Assembly: GCF_014203645.1 (NCBI RefSeq)
Contig: NZ_JACHJL010000003.1
Location: 248,001 to 312,000 of the forward strand
Source: Streptomyces zagrosensis
GTDB lineage: Bacteria; Actinomycetota; Actinomycetes; Streptomycetales; Streptomycetaceae
DNA: 64,000 nucleotides
Reading direction: 5' to 3'
The notes beneath the pieces are model-generated. The model worked only from the letters and a program-made list of their open reading frames with translations, did no database searches and had not been told where the DNA came from. Below, piece by piece: positions 51,134 through 60,494 of this stretch; within the stretch, counting starts at the first letter, position 1; the number at the start of each line of letters is the position of its first letter. The position numbers and the translations under genes were made by a program.

Positions 51134-51958
51134 TCAGAATTGAGTCCAGGGCCACCGCACGACACATCGAGGGGCACGCACATGTCCGGTTTGATCGATA
51201 CGACGGAGATGTATCTCCGCACCATCCTGGAGCTCGAAGAAGAGGGTGTGGTCCCTATGCGCGCCCGGATTGCGGAGCGGCTCGATCAGAGCGGCCCCAC
51301 GGTCAGCCAGACGGTGGCGCGCATGGAGCGCGACGGCCTGGTGACGGTGGCCGGTGACCGTCATTTGGAGCTGACCGAAGAAGGCCGCCGCCTGGCCACC
51401 CGCGTCATGCGCAAGCACCGGCTCGCCGAGTGCCTGCTCGTTGACGTCATCGGCCTGGAATGGGAGCAGGTGCACGCCGAGGCGTGTCGCTGGGAGCACG
51501 TGATGAGCGAGGCGGTGGAGCGCCGCGTACTGGAGCTGTTGCATCACCCCACCGAGTCGCCTTACGGCAACCCCATCCCGGGTCTGGAAGAGCTGGGCGA
51601 AAAGACCGAGGTCGATCCGTTCCTGGACTCCGGCATGGTGAGCCTGCTGGAGCTGGAGCCGGGTGCGGAGGGCAAGACCGTGGTCGTGCGCCGGATCGGT
51701 GAGCCGATCCAGATGGACTCCCAGCTCATGTACACGCTGCGGCGGGCCGGAGTGCAGCCCGGCGCGGTGGTGAGCGTGACGGAGTCGGCCGGCGGCGTGC
51801 TGGTCGGCAGCAGCGGCGAGGCAGCCGAACTGGCATCCGCCGTCGCCTCGCATGTCTTCGTCGCCAAGCGCTAGGACCCCCGTCGAGCACCTAGGCCCGG
51901 GTCCCCAGGCATAAGACCTGGGGCGACCTTCACGCGCACAGGGCGCCGGCCCCCGCAT
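51134..51958 (-). CDS. Long antisense ORF opposite the iron regulator (Adm-like)
   Basis: 274 codons lie on the opposite strand of the whole DmdR1-type gene without a stop. In S. coelicolor an antiparallel gene (adm) opposite dmdR1 has been reported to make a protein. The frame here is rich in His, Gln, Leu and Arg, as expected for a mirror frame of a GC-rich gene, so the length alone is weak evidence. A second hairpin set follows dmdR1 upstream of it. I list it only because of the known precedent. Confidence 0.25.
   Translation of the reverse strand: MRGPAPCAREGRPRSYAWGPGPRCSTGVLALGDEDMRGDGGCQFGCLAAAADQHAAGRLRHAHHRAGLHSGPPQRVHELGVHLDRLTDPAHDHGLALRTRLQLQQAHHAGVQERIDLGLFAQLFQTRDGVAVRRLGGVMQQLQYAALHRLAHHVLPATRLGVHLLPFQADDVNEQALGEPVLAHDAGGQAAAFFGQLQMTVTGHRHQAVALHARHRLADRGAALIEPLRNPGAHRDHTLFFELQDGAEIHLRRIDQTGHVRAPRCVVRWPWTQF
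51182..51874 (+). CDS. dmdR1: DtxR/IdeR family iron-dependent repressor (DmdR1-like)
   Basis: 230 residues from ATG 51182. The winged HTH: LIDTTEMYLRTILELEEEGVVPMRARIAERLDQSGPTVSQTVARMERDGLVTV. The metal/dimer domain has the ligands expected for DtxR: HRLAECLLVDVIGLEWEQVHAEACRWEHVMSEAVERRV, with Cys in EACRWEH (the site-2 Cys) and His/Glu residues. A C-terminal SH3-like domain (VVVRRIGEPIQMDSQLMYTLRRAGVQPGAV) completes the family length. The Fe2+-bound form should repress siderophore and iron uptake genes. The SIS gene is divergent, as in S. coelicolor around dmdR1. The assigned symbol rests on family plus context. Confidence 0.88.
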   Translation: MSGLIDTTEMYLRTILELEEEGVVPMRARIAERLDQSGPTVSQTVARMERDGLVTVAGDRHLELTEEGRRLATRVMRKHRLAECLLVDVIGLEWEQVHAEACRWEHVMSEAVERRVLELLHHPTESPYGNPIPGLEELGEKTEVDPFLDSGMVSLLELEPGAEGKTVVVRRIGEPIQMDSQLMYTLRRAGVQPGAVVSVTESAGGVLVGSSGEAAELASAVASHVFVAKR

Positions 51959-51975
51959 CGGGGGCCGGCGCCCTG
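51903..51975. terminator. Double hairpin between DmdR1-like and YdeI-like genes
   Basis: CCCCAGG-N7-CCTGGGG (51903-51923) is followed by a perfect 16-bp stem CAGGGCGCCGGCCCCC / GGGGGCCGGCGCCCTG with GCATC loop (51939-51975). A GCGTGGACC 9-bp repeat follows at about 52000-52025. Confidence 0.8.
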
Positions 51976-52042
51976 TTGGCGTGGTGCGGGACCGCGCGGA
52001 GCGCGTGGACCGCGTGGACCGCGTGAGGTAACACCGGGACGA

Positions 52043-52627
52043 TCACCCTTCGCCCGTCTGCGGCCCCTTCGCCAGGTCCCGCACCGCCCGCTCCAGTCGC
52101 TTCTGCCGAGTCTCCGGCGTCGTGGCCTGGAGCAGCGGCAGCATCACGAGGTAGCGGGTGGTCCGGTCGAGTGCGTCGAACGCCGCACGCGCCGCCGGGT
52201 CGCCGGCAAGCGCCGCAGCGAGGTCGTCCGGGACGACAGCTGTCGCTTGCGATGCGTACGCGCGATCCCAGCGGCCGTCCTCCTTGGCCCGTTGCACCTC
52301 GGCGAGGCCGGGCTCTCGCATCCGGCCCGCCGCCGTCAGCGCCGCGACCTTCTCGACATTCACTCGCGACCACAGGCCCCTCGGTCGCCGTGGCCCGTAC
52401 TTCTGTAGGTAATACCGGTCGTCCAGGCCCCGACGCTGCCCGGAGATCCAGCCCCAGCACAGCCCCACATCGACCAGTTCGTCATCCGTGACCGACGCGA
52501 TCCCCGACGTCTTCTTCGCAACCTTGACCCACACGCCCTCGCGGTGGGTGTGGTGCTCGGCCAACCAGTTCTCAAAGGCCGCCGCATCCGAGAACGCGAC
52601 GACTTCCACCCCGTTGGACTCCTCCAT
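52043..52627 (-). CDS. YdeI/OmpD-associated family protein
   Basis: 194 residues. FSDAAAFENWLAEHHTHREGVWVKVAKKTSG, ELVDVGLCWGWISGQRRGLDDRYYLQKYGPRRPRGLWSRVNVEKVAALTAAGRM and a C-terminal Ala-rich helix with VVPDDLAAALAGDPAARAAFDAL give a complete YdeI/OmpD-associated domain. The family has been linked to bacteriocin or stress protection in enterics, but its biochemical role is unknown. It is a cytosolic protein, monocistronic in the minus direction, convergent with the iron regulator. Confidence 0.88.
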   Translation of the reverse strand: MEESNGVEVVAFSDAAAFENWLAEHHTHREGVWVKVAKKTSGIASVTDDELVDVGLCWGWISGQRRGLDDRYYLQKYGPRRPRGLWSRVNVEKVAALTAAGRMREPGLAEVQRAKEDGRWDRAYASQATAVVPDDLAAALAGDPAARAAFDALDRTTRYLVMLPLLQATTPETRQKRLERAVRDLAKGPQTGEG

Positions 52628-53712
52628 GAGGCCAGGCTAGCCCGGCCATGTCCCGCGGGGAACCGTCTCGGTCACAGCACGAACGGCCAGCCAGCTGCGC
52701 GTGGGCGCGCTGCTTGACCTCGGCGACGACGAGGGGGCCAACTCCTCACCGCCGAGGGGCGCGGTTTGGCGCCGAGGGCCTGGCTGGGCAACGAGGAGTG
52801 CGGCTCAGCAACGACGAGTTCGGCTCGCCGCCGAGGGGCCTGACTCGGCAACGAGGGGCCCGCTTGGCGAATGAGGGCCCGGTTCCGTGTACGGGGGCCA
52901 CCTACCGAACGTATCCATGCGGCGCCTGTGCGCCGGCTGTGTCGGCTGCCTACGGCAACGAGCCCTCCCCGTAGCGGAGTTAACGGAAACCGAGCGCTCA
53001 CGCCCGCGCCGTGCAACGCTGTCGCTGACGCATATGCGCGGAGTTGCGTTGAGAAACGGGGGTGTAGGAGGGGTGTGGGACACGCGGGTCCATTCCGGGT
53101 GTCTCCCCAGAGCTGGGGAGGGAGACCGATGGGCCTGTCGAGAACGCAGGGCACGCAGAAAACACAGCGCACGCAGAGAACGCAGAGAACACAGGGCACG
53201 CAGAGAGCGGGCGCGCCAACGCTGAACGGCGTGCGGCCGATGGCCGGTAAGGGCGAGCGGCCGATGGTCGGCAACGGTGTGCGGCCGATGGCCGGTGACG
53301 GCGTGTGGCCGATGAGCAGCGGGTATCAGACGTACGTCACACGAGTGTGTTGCCACCGGCGCGCGATCACCACCACCCAACGCGAGCGGCGGTCCGCACG
53401 CCGCGGGCCGGGCAGCGCCGTAAGTGCCGCGCGAGGCGGGCGAGGCGCGCGAGGCGCACAGTGCAAGGGCCCCAGCGGCCTGAGCTGCCGCCGGGGCCCT
53501 GCTTCCCCAACCCCCCGTGGCGACCTGGAGCCCCGAGCTCTCAAGGTCGGCCGAGGCGGACTCCCTTCCCCGAGCAGTCCGCCCCCGTGTAGCTGTCTCC
53601 CCCCGGCGACGGCGAACAATCCTCAAGGCCAGTCACTCGAACGAGGGGCGTTACCGCAGATAGCTACTTGTTCGAATATGAGTTCGATACGGTGGAGCTG
53701 CTCTAGGGAGGA
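52628..53712. repeat. Repeat-rich kilobase without a convincing gene
   Basis: Three tandem arrays: six 19-20 bp units (52757-52875, each ending ...ACGAG/CCGAG), seven 9-bp units of ACGCAGAGA type (53144-53206) and four 24-bp units of GTGCGGCCGATGGCCGGTGA-type (53228-53323). Long frames cross the region on both strands (for instance one with GGGAGG before ATG 53129) but encode only repeats such as RTQGTQKTQ and low-complexity tails. CGGCAACG-type words link the arrays. About 53640-53700 is AT-richer and probably holds the promoter of the hydrolase. Confidence 0.65.
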
Positions 53713-54600
53713 ATGGAGGTGCCAGGACACATGGTGCGGCGCACGGACGTGACCGGGGCCCATGGCGTGCGACTTGCCGCTTGGGAGTTCGCCGACCCGC
53801 CAAAGGCGGGCAGTGGCCAAGCCGGCGAGCAGGACCCGGGAGTGTTGTTATTGCACGGGCTGATGGGCCGCGCCGCGCACTGGGCGGAGTCCGCCCGTTG
53901 GCTCGCCACCCGGTACCGCGCCGTAGCGCTCGACCAACGGGGGCACGGCCGCAGCGAGAAACCCTCGGACGGTCCGTACACGCGCCAGGCGTACGTGGAC
54001 GATGCCGAGGCCGCCATCGAGCAGCTCGGTCTCGCCCCGGTCACCCTCATCGGGCACTCCATGGGTGCCCTGACCGCCTGGCAGCTCGCCGCCCGCCGCC
54101 CCGACCTCGTGCGGGCGCTGGTCATCTGCGACATGCGCGCCTCGGCGCTCGGCGCCGCTTCGCAGCACGAGTGGTCGGAGTGGTTCAAGTCCTGGCCGGT
54201 CCCCTTCGCCACGCTGGCCGATGTCCGCAAGTGGTTCGGCGAGGACGACCCCTCGCTAGAGCGTCCCCGCCCGGCCCGCGGCGACTTCTTCGCCGAGGTG
54301 ATGGCCGAGCGTGCAGACGGCTGGCGCCCCGTCTTCTCCCGGCGCCAGATGCTCATGGCCCGTGAGACCTGGGTGCACGACGCTCACTGGGAGGAACTCG
54401 CCCTCGTGCAGTGCCCGACGCTGGTCGTGCGCGGCCTGGATGGCGAACTGGGCCGCGCGGAGGCCCAAGAAATGGTCCGAGTGCTGCCGCGCGGCATATA
54501 TGCGGAGGTGCCGGACGCCAGTCACCTCGTCCACTACGACCAACCCGAGGGCTGGCGGCGCGTGGTTGAGCCGTTCTTGGAGACGGCGCTGCCGGCCTGA
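53713..54600 (+). CDS. Alpha/beta hydrolase
   Basis: Up to 295 residues. VLLLHGLMGRAAHWAE (oxyanion-hole HGLMG), YRAVALDQRGHGRSEKP, nucleophile elbow LIGHSMGALTAW with the catalytic Ser, LVVRGLDGELGR with the acidic residue and DASHLVHYDQPEGW with the catalytic His are in canonical order and spacing. Esterase or epoxide-hydrolase-like; substrate unknown. AGGGAGGA abuts ATG 53713, so translation may instead start at ATG 53731 or GTG 53734, which are 11-14 nt after a GGAGG. Monocistronic. Confidence 0.9.
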   Translation: MEVPGHMVRRTDVTGAHGVRLAAWEFADPPKAGSGQAGEQDPGVLLLHGLMGRAAHWAESARWLATRYRAVALDQRGHGRSEKPSDGPYTRQAYVDDAEAAIEQLGLAPVTLIGHSMGALTAWQLAARRPDLVRALVICDMRASALGAASQHEWSEWFKSWPVPFATLADVRKWFGEDDPSLERPRPARGDFFAEVMAERADGWRPVFSRRQMLMARETWVHDAHWEELALVQCPTLVVRGLDGELGRAEAQEMVRVLPRGIYAEVPDASHLVHYDQPEGWRRVVEPFLETALPA

Positions 54601-54802
54601 CGCGGCAGCCCCGCCCGGAAGCACGGCGACCCACCGGGGGACACGACGTATCGGCACAGGAGGCGCCGCGCCAGGCATAACCGGACGAGAGATGAGAACT
54701 GGTGCATACCGCGCGAGCGTTGGACGGTCGTGTGGCCGATCTCATCGCGGCTGGCTGAGCAGGCGCTTGCCCCCGCAGGAGACGTCTCAGATCATCGACC
54801 GC

Positions 54803-55327
54803 ATGTACCGTGAGCGGCCTTCGAAGGTCTGGACCCTGATATGCCTCACTATCTACGTCGTAGGCGTCGCATGGATGGGAGTGGACTCGGCCCCCGATGA
54901 CCTTGGCCCGTGGCTGGCGGTCTCCGCGCTCTTCCTGCTCCTGCTGTTCGCCTTCATCAGCGTGCCGATCTCCAAGTTCTTCTACAACCGCATCGACATC
55001 GCAGGCGGAACGCTGCGCGTCGGCCGCGAGCGCTTCGCCCTAACGGAGCTTGACCCGGCATCGGTCACCGCCGCCCTCCAGGCGGCAAGGCCCTCGGCCG
55101 GGCAGCAATTCGCCACGTCGATGAACACCACCGACGCCCCGCTCCCTGGCCTGCGCGCCGGCCAGGGAGCACCCCGCCTGGTAGGCGGCGGCTGGGCCGT
55201 TCCCATGGGCATGGACAGCGTCACCATCACCACCCGGCGCGGCGAATCACTGAACATCCCCACCCGCGACCGGGAGGCGTTCTTGACGGCCCTGGAGCGG
55301 GCCCTCACGGCAGGACACCCGGCGTAA
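54803..55327 (+). CDS. Small membrane protein, PH-like/DUF3093-like
   Basis: 174 residues from ATG 54803. MYRERPSKVWTLICLTIYVVGVAWMG and LGPWLAVSALFLLLLFAFISVPISKFF are two membrane helices separated by a short DSAPDD loop, followed by a 100-residue cytoplasmic domain (YNRIDIAGGTLRVGRERFALTELDPASV, VTITTRRGESLNIPTRDREAFLTALERAL). The arrangement, YRER start and 'basic strand' motif resemble DUF3093 proteins. An in-frame ATG at 54692 with weak upstream signal would add 37 residues. It lies 122 nt before the type VII ATPase gene and might be part of that operon; its function is unknown. Confidence 0.65.
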   Translation: MYRERPSKVWTLICLTIYVVGVAWMGVDSAPDDLGPWLAVSALFLLLLFAFISVPISKFFYNRIDIAGGTLRVGRERFALTELDPASVTAALQAARPSAGQQFATSMNTTDAPLPGLRAGQGAPRLVGGGWAVPMGMDSVTITTRRGESLNIPTRDREAFLTALERALTAGHPA

Positions 55328-55449
55328 CTCGCCTCACCTGCTACGCACGCGCTGCGCGCAGCCCCCGGCCCACCTGTCCGCTCAGCAGATAGCCTCAAGA
55401 ACTGACGAGCGAGATCGGCCGAGCGGCGCCGATGGGGAGGAAGGCAGCC

Positions 55450-58400
55450 ATGCGTGTCCTGGTGACGGCTGTACGGGCGGGGGCCGATCCCCAGGACGTG
55501 GTGATCACGGCGGATGACGCGGCTACGGCCGCGGATGTTGCCGAGGTGCTGACGGCGGCGCTTGGCTCGGGGCGCCCGCAGGGCCGAGATGCGCTGCCTG
55601 GCCGCCCCCTGCCTGTTGAGTGGACCACTGATGCCCCAACCCGCAGCGCGGACCGCGGCTCTCGCGGCACAGCGACGCTGTGGGTGGACGGCCATCGGTG
55701 CGCACCCGGAGATGACGCCAGCACGGTGCTCCGAGACGGCATGCGGGTCTCGGTCGATGACACCATCGGGCCGCTGATGCGCACCGGCGAGCCGGCCGGA
55801 CGATACGAGTTGCGCGTAGCAGGCGGGCCCGGCGCTGGACGGGTGGTGCGGCTGGCCGCGGGAGTGGCGACCATCGGCTCACACACCACATGCACGCTAG
55901 CCATCGCAGACCCTTTCCTGCCGCCCGCAGCGGCCCGGATCACGGTGCACGCTGACGGTCAGGTTCGCGTCACACCACATCCCGAAGCCCAACTGTCCCT
56001 GGACGACGAGCCGTTGGCGGCCGAGCGGGAGTGGCCGTGCGGTGGCCTGCTCAGGGCGGGCGACTCACTGTTCGTCCTCGATGAGCCGGCCGAACCGGAC
56101 GCCCACCTGTCCGCGACCGGTGAAGGCGGCCTCGCGTACAACAGGCCCCCGCGGCTGTCGCCGCTGCGCCCGCGTGCCCGGCTCGTGGTACCCGCCAGGC
56201 CCGGCAAGGCAGAAACGTCTCGCTTCCAGATCTTGTCCTCGCTCGTCCCGCTTGTCTTCGGCTTGGCCATGTACTTCATGACCAAGCAGGTCTACATGCT
56301 GCTGTTCTGCCTCATGAGCCCGATGATGATGGTGGGGCAGTGGGTGAGCGACGTGCGGTACGGACGTAAGCAACACCGCAAGTCCATGAAGCAGTACCGG
56401 GCCGAAATAGCCGAGCACGCCGTGCGGGTCCGCGAGGTCGGAAAGCAGGACCAGCGCAACCGCCGCATCGCGTCCCCCGACCCCGCGGAGGTCCTGCTCT
56501 TCGCCACGGGGCCACGGCGCCGGCTGTGGGAGCGCCGGATCACGGACCCCGACGCCATGCGGTTGCGGCTGGGTGTGGCGGACCTTCCCGCGGACATCGA
56601 ACTCGTCATGGCGCGCGGCGGCAGCTACGAGGAAGAGGAACAGCCGGAGCCGCCCCAACTCACCGATGTGCCCGTGCCACTGCCGTACGCGGAACTCGGC
56701 GTCGTAGGCGTTGCCGGCGAGCGTGAACGCGTGCTGAGCACGGCACGCTGGCTCGCTGTGCAGGCCGCTGCGCTGCACAGCCCACGTGATCTGTCGTTGG
56801 TCGTGCTTGCCGACACGGCGGCGGCCGGGGCCGCCTGGAGCTGGGCACACTGGCTGCCGCACACGGCGCCCCAACTAGGGCAGGACTGTGTCGCGTTGCT
56901 CGGATCGGACTCGGAAGCGGTCGCGCGGCGCGTCAACGAGCTACTCAATGAGCTGGAGCGCAGAAAAGCGGCCAGCCAGCACCACAGTGCGATGGGCGCG
57001 CTGCGCCCCGACCCCTACGTACTGGTGGTCTTGGACGGCGCCAGGCTGCTGCGACGGATGCCAGGCGTGCCCCAACTCCTCCAGGAAGGCCCACGGCACG
57101 GCATCTTCGCGCTGTGCCTCGACGCCGATGAGCGGCTACTCCCAGAGGAGTGCAGCACCGCTATCTGTTGGTCACCGGAGTCCCCCACGCGTGCGTATTT
57201 GCGCGGCTCCGGTCTTGAATCGATCGGTCCGGTACTCGTGGACCAGGTGGCGCTTGACTGGTGCGAGTTGGTGGCACGCTCGCTCGCGCCAGTACGGGAC
57301 GTCAGCCGCGACGACGCCGACAGCGCGCTACCCACCGCCGCCCGACTGCTGTCCCTGCTCGGCATGCCGGACCCCACCGGCGCGGACATCGAGCGCATTT
57401 GGCGCGCCGGCGGCTCCACCACGGAAGCCCCCATCGGCATCGCCGCAGACGGCCCCTTCACACTCGATATCCGGCGGGACGGGCCACACGCCCTGGTCGC
57501 GGGAACCACCGGCGCCGGTAAGTCCGAACTGCTCCAGACGATCATCGCCTCGCTCGCCGTCGCCAACCGCCCGGACGCCCTCAACTACGTACTGATCGAC
57601 TACAAGGGCGGCAGCGCCTTCATGGACTGCGCCCGGCTGCCGCACACCGTCGGCATGGTCAGCGACCTCGACGCGCACCTGACGGAACGCGCACTGGCCT
57701 CGCTCGCCGCCGAACTCCACCGGCGCGAAGAGATCCTGTTCAACACCGGCACCAAGGACATCGAGGACTACAACGACACCCGCAAGCTCCAACCGGAGCT
57801 TGAGCCGATGCCCCGCCTCGTGCTGATCATCGACGAGTTCGCCTCACTCGTCGCCGAACTGCCGGACTTCATCGCGGGCCTGGTGGACATCGCCCGCCGC
57901 GGCCGTTCACTGGGCGTGCATCTGGTCTTGGCCACCCAGCGCCCGGCCGGCGTGGTCAGCGCCGACATCCGCGCCAACACCAACCTGCGGATCGCGCTGC
58001 GCGTGACGGACGGTTCCGAATCCTCCGACGTCATCGACGCACCCGATGCGGGCGCCATCTCCAAATCGACACCTGGCCGCGCATACGTCCGCTCCGGAGC
58101 GCAGTCGCTCGTCGGCGTGCAGTCCGCGCGCATCGGCGGACGACGGCCGAGCACCGGTCAGCTCGGGCCCAAGGCCACGCTGACGCCCCTCGCGCCGTCC
58201 GCTTACGGCCGGCCGTTGCCCAAGCGCGCCGAGGCAGCCGACGACGGCACGATGGTCACCGACCTCGCCGTGCTCGTCGATGCGGTACGCGCGGGAGCCC
58301 AGGCGATGGACTTTGCAGCGCCCCGTAGCCCCTGGTTGCCGCCGCTGCCCGATCTCGTGAGCCTGGCCGAGTTGCCCGAGCCCCACGCGGGAAAGGCGGG

Positions 58401-59919
58401 CCAGGACGTACGCCCCGCCCCCTTCGGCCTCACCGACCTGCCCGCCTCCCAGGCCCGCGCGGCGTTCGCACTCGACCTCGTTGACGGCGAACACACGCTC
58501 CTCGTGGGAGGCCCGCGCTCCGGTCGTTCGACGGCGTTGCGCACCCTCGCCGGGTCGCTGGCCCGCGGCACGTCCCCGACCGATGTCCATGTGTACGCCG
58601 TCGATTGTGGCTCCAACGCGCTCCTCCCGCTGGTGGCCCTGCCACACGTGGGCGCCGTCGTCACGCGCGATCAGCCCGACCGGGTACGCCGACTCATCGA
58701 CCGCCTACTCGCGGAGATCTCCAGGCGACAGCAGATGCTGGCCGTGCAGGGCGCCTCCAGCGCGGCCGAGCAACGCGCCTCGGCCCCGGCGGAGGAACGG
58801 CTGCCGTGGATGGTCGTTCTCCTGGACGCCTGGGAAGGCTTCACTGCGGCGTTCGAGGGCTACAACTACGGGCAACTCATCGAAGCCATGCAGCGCATTT
58901 TCCGCGAAGGGTCCGCTGTTGGCGTGCGCGTGGTGATGACGTCGGACCGCAGCGGTCTCACCGGTCAAGTGGCGTCCGTCTTCGGCGAACGCATGGTGCT
59001 GCGCCTCGCTGACCCCAGCGACTACTCCACGGCCGGCTTCCGGGCCAAGGACGTCCCCAAGCACATGCCGCCAGGCCGCGCGCTTCGGCTGGCCGACAAC
59101 GGTGTACAAGAAACCCAACTGGGCCTGCTCGACCCGGACCCGTCAGGCCAAGCACAGGTCGCGGCGCTGCGCCGACTCGGTGCGGAGGCCCGGGAGCGGC
59201 AACCCCAACAAGCGAGGTCGCTGCGGCCCATGCGGGTGGATGCTCTGCCCACCCGCATCTCCACTCCGGACATGCTCGCACTGGACCCCGACCACGTTGC
59301 TCCCTCCCCGTTGTGGACCCTGCTCGGGGTCGGTGGCGATGAGCTTCAACCCATCGGTGTGGACCTACGCGAGACAGGGCCCGGCGTCGTCATCGCCGGA
59401 CCTCCGAAGTCAGGCCGCTCGACCATGCTGCTCGGAGCGGCGCGTGCGCTTTTGCGGGCGGGGACGCCAGTGGTGCTCATCACCCCGCGTCGATCGCCGC
59501 TACGGGAACTGGAGGGTGCGGCCGGCGTGTTGGGGATGCTCGGCGTCGATGGCAAGGAAGAGGACCTTCAGGCTCTGATCAGTAAGGCGGAGGGGCCGTA
59601 TGTCGTCCTCATCGATGACGCCGAACTGCTGTATGACGAGCCGCTGGACGAGGCGTTGGAAGCGGTCCTTCGTAGTGGCATGGACGGAGACCACGGACTG
59701 GTCGCGGCCGGCACCACGGACACCTTGTCATCCCAATATCGGGGGTTCGTGACCGAAGCGCGAAAGACGCGCAGCGGCGTCCTTTTGACGCCACAAAGCT
59801 CCTCGGACGGCGAGCTGTTCAACATTCGGCTGCCTGCTAATAGCGGCACTGGCTCTCCCGGCAGCGGTTTGCTGATTCGAGGCGGCGGAATGATGCCAAT
59901 TCAGGGAGTTATCGACTAG
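55450..59919 (+). CDS. eccC: Type VII secretion FtsK/SpoIIIE ATPase with FHA domain (EccC/EssC-like)
   Basis: 1489 residues from ATG 55450 (GGAGGAAGG upstream). Order: N-terminal 110-residue ubiquitin-like/beta domain, FHA domain (about 115-215, RVVRLAAGVATIGSHTTCTLAIADPFLPP), two membrane helices (about 262-298), a linker, then three ATPase domains. Domain 1 has an intact Walker A (GTTGAGKSE near 686) and Walker B (LIIDEF). Domains 2 and 3 have GGPRSGRST (near 1019) and GPPKSGRST (near 1317), where Arg replaces the catalytic Lys. It energises export of WXG100-type substrates through the inner membrane. EccB, EccD, EccE and MycP are not in view; they may lie outside the window or the locus is minimal. 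Confidence 0.93.
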   Translation: MRVLVTAVRAGADPQDVVITADDAATAADVAEVLTAALGSGRPQGRDALPGRPLPVEWTTDAPTRSADRGSRGTATLWVDGHRCAPGDDASTVLRDGMRVSVDDTIGPLMRTGEPAGRYELRVAGGPGAGRVVRLAAGVATIGSHTTCTLAIADPFLPPAAARITVHADGQVRVTPHPEAQLSLDDEPLAAEREWPCGGLLRAGDSLFVLDEPAEPDAHLSATGEGGLAYNRPPRLSPLRPRARLVVPARPGKAETSRFQILSSLVPLVFGLAMYFMTKQVYMLLFCLMSPMMMVGQWVSDVRYGRKQHRKSMKQYRAEIAEHAVRVREVGKQDQRNRRIASPDPAEVLLFATGPRRRLWERRITDPDAMRLRLGVADLPADIELVMARGGSYEEEEQPEPPQLTDVPVPLPYAELGVVGVAGERERVLSTARWLAVQAAALHSPRDLSLVVLADTAAAGAAWSWAHWLPHTAPQLGQDCVALLGSDSEAVARRVNELLNELERRKAASQHHSAMGALRPDPYVLVVLDGARLLRRMPGVPQLLQEGPRHGIFALCLDADERLLPEECSTAICWSPESPTRAYLRGSGLESIGPVLVDQVALDWCELVARSLAPVRDVSRDDADSALPTAARLLSLLGMPDPTGADIERIWRAGGSTTEAPIGIAADGPFTLDIRRDGPHALVAGTTGAGKSELLQTIIASLAVANRPDALNYVLIDYKGGSAFMDCARLPHTVGMVSDLDAHLTERALASLAAELHRREEILFNTGTKDIEDYNDTRKLQPELEPMPRLVLIIDEFASLVAELPDFIAGLVDIARRGRSLGVHLVLATQRPAGVVSADIRANTNLRIALRVTDGSESSDVIDAPDAGAISKSTPGRAYVRSGAQSLVGVQSARIGGRRPSTGQLGPKATLTPLAPSAYGRPLPKRAEAADDGTMVTDLAVLVDAVRAGAQAMDFAAPRSPWLPPLPDLVSLAELPEPHAGKAGQDVRPAPFGLTDLPASQARAAFALDLVDGEHTLLVGGPRSGRSTALRTLAGSLARGTSPTDVHVYAVDCGSNALLPLVALPHVGAVVTRDQPDRVRRLIDRLLAEISRRQQMLAVQGASSAAEQRASAPAEERLPWMVVLLDAWEGFTAAFEGYNYGQLIEAMQRIFREGSAVGVRVVMTSDRSGLTGQVASVFGERMVLRLADPSDYSTAGFRAKDVPKHMPPGRALRLADNGVQETQLGLLDPDPSGQAQVAALRRLGAEARERQPQQARSLRPMRVDALPTRISTPDMLALDPDHVAPSPLWTLLGVGGDELQPIGVDLRETGPGVVIAGPPKSGRSTMLLGAARALLRAGTPVVLITPRRSPLRELEGAAGVLGMLGVDGKEEDLQALISKAEGPYVVLIDDAELLYDEPLDEALEAVLRSGMDGDHGLVAAGTTDTLSSQYRGFVTEARKTRSGVLLTPQSSSDGELFNIRLPANSGTGSPGSGLLIRGGGMMPIQGVID

Positions 59920-59950
59920 CAACTGCCAGGTGCAGTGACGTAACAAAAAA

Positions 59951-59984
59951 CTGGGGCGTCCACCTGTTGGGTGGACGCCCCCAG
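59951..59984. terminator. Terminator between eccC and the WXG100 gene
   Basis: CTGGGGCGTCCACC-TGTTGG-GTGGACGCCCCCAG hairpin. On the minus strand it is followed by TTTTTTG, making a textbook terminator for the WXG100 gene at 60021-60293; it may also stop eccC. Confidence 0.85.
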
Positions 59985-60020
59985 CCTCTTCATTCGCAGC
60001 ACGGCCGCGCAGTACGAGGC

Positions 60021-60293
60021 TCAGGTCGCGCGCTCGATGTTGTCGTGACTCGTCCTGGCCGACTTGCTGGCGCTGTGCAACGTCTCGACGAACTTGTCGA
60101 ACGTCGGCTTCACGTTGCCCCATTCGTCTCGGAAGCTGTTCGCCTTGGGGCCCTTCCAGTAGCTCTCGCTACCGGTCGTCTTGGTGTTCAGCGCTTTGAC
60201 GAGGGCGGCGAGCTCTCCGGCCTTCTTGTCGAAGTCCTCGTACAGCGACTTGAGCTTCTCAAGACTTGCGCCGCGGTCCATGTCACCGGACAT
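60021..60293 (-). CDS. WXG100 family ESX secretion protein
   Basis: 90 residues with the WXG motif in a turn between two helices: LVKALNTKTTGSESYWKGPKANSFRDEWGNVKP, flanked by KSLYEDFDKKAGEL and FDKFVETLHSASKS. Length, helix-turn-helix plan and position next to eccC identify it as an ESX substrate (EsxA/EsxB-like). The ATG has a GGAGGAA site. It is transcribed divergently from a second WXG100-like gene instead of in tandem as in mycobacteria. No C-terminal YxxxD/E signal is evident, so it may depend on a partner that carries one. Confidence 0.88.
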   Translation of the reverse strand: MSGDMDRGASLEKLKSLYEDFDKKAGELAALVKALNTKTTGSESYWKGPKANSFRDEWGNVKPTFDKFVETLHSASKSARTSHDNIERAT

Positions 60294-60494
60294 AGCGTTC
60301 CTCCCCGTATGGCAGCGGCAAACGGACGTCCCGTCTGCACGTCTGGGACGCTACCGCACGGCCCTTCGATCGTGTAGCTGGCACAGACCCTTGTAACGGA
60401 CCTGATGCAATGCCAACGCAGGCCAACGGCAACCGGCGACGTATCGGGCCATGGGGCTATGCTGAGAGCGTCATGTGATAGGGGGCAGAGAGTC

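Noticed and set aside
53144..53323. CRISPR-like look of the direct repeats
   Set aside because: Units are contiguous (9 and 24 bp) without spacers and no cas gene is present.
53129..53752. Frame with good GGGAGG site before ATG, encoding RTQGTQ and VRPMAG repeats
   Set aside because: Product is only tandem repeat plus low-complexity Arg/Pro/Ser and runs into the hydrolase gene; a ribosome-like GGAGGG is frequent by chance here.
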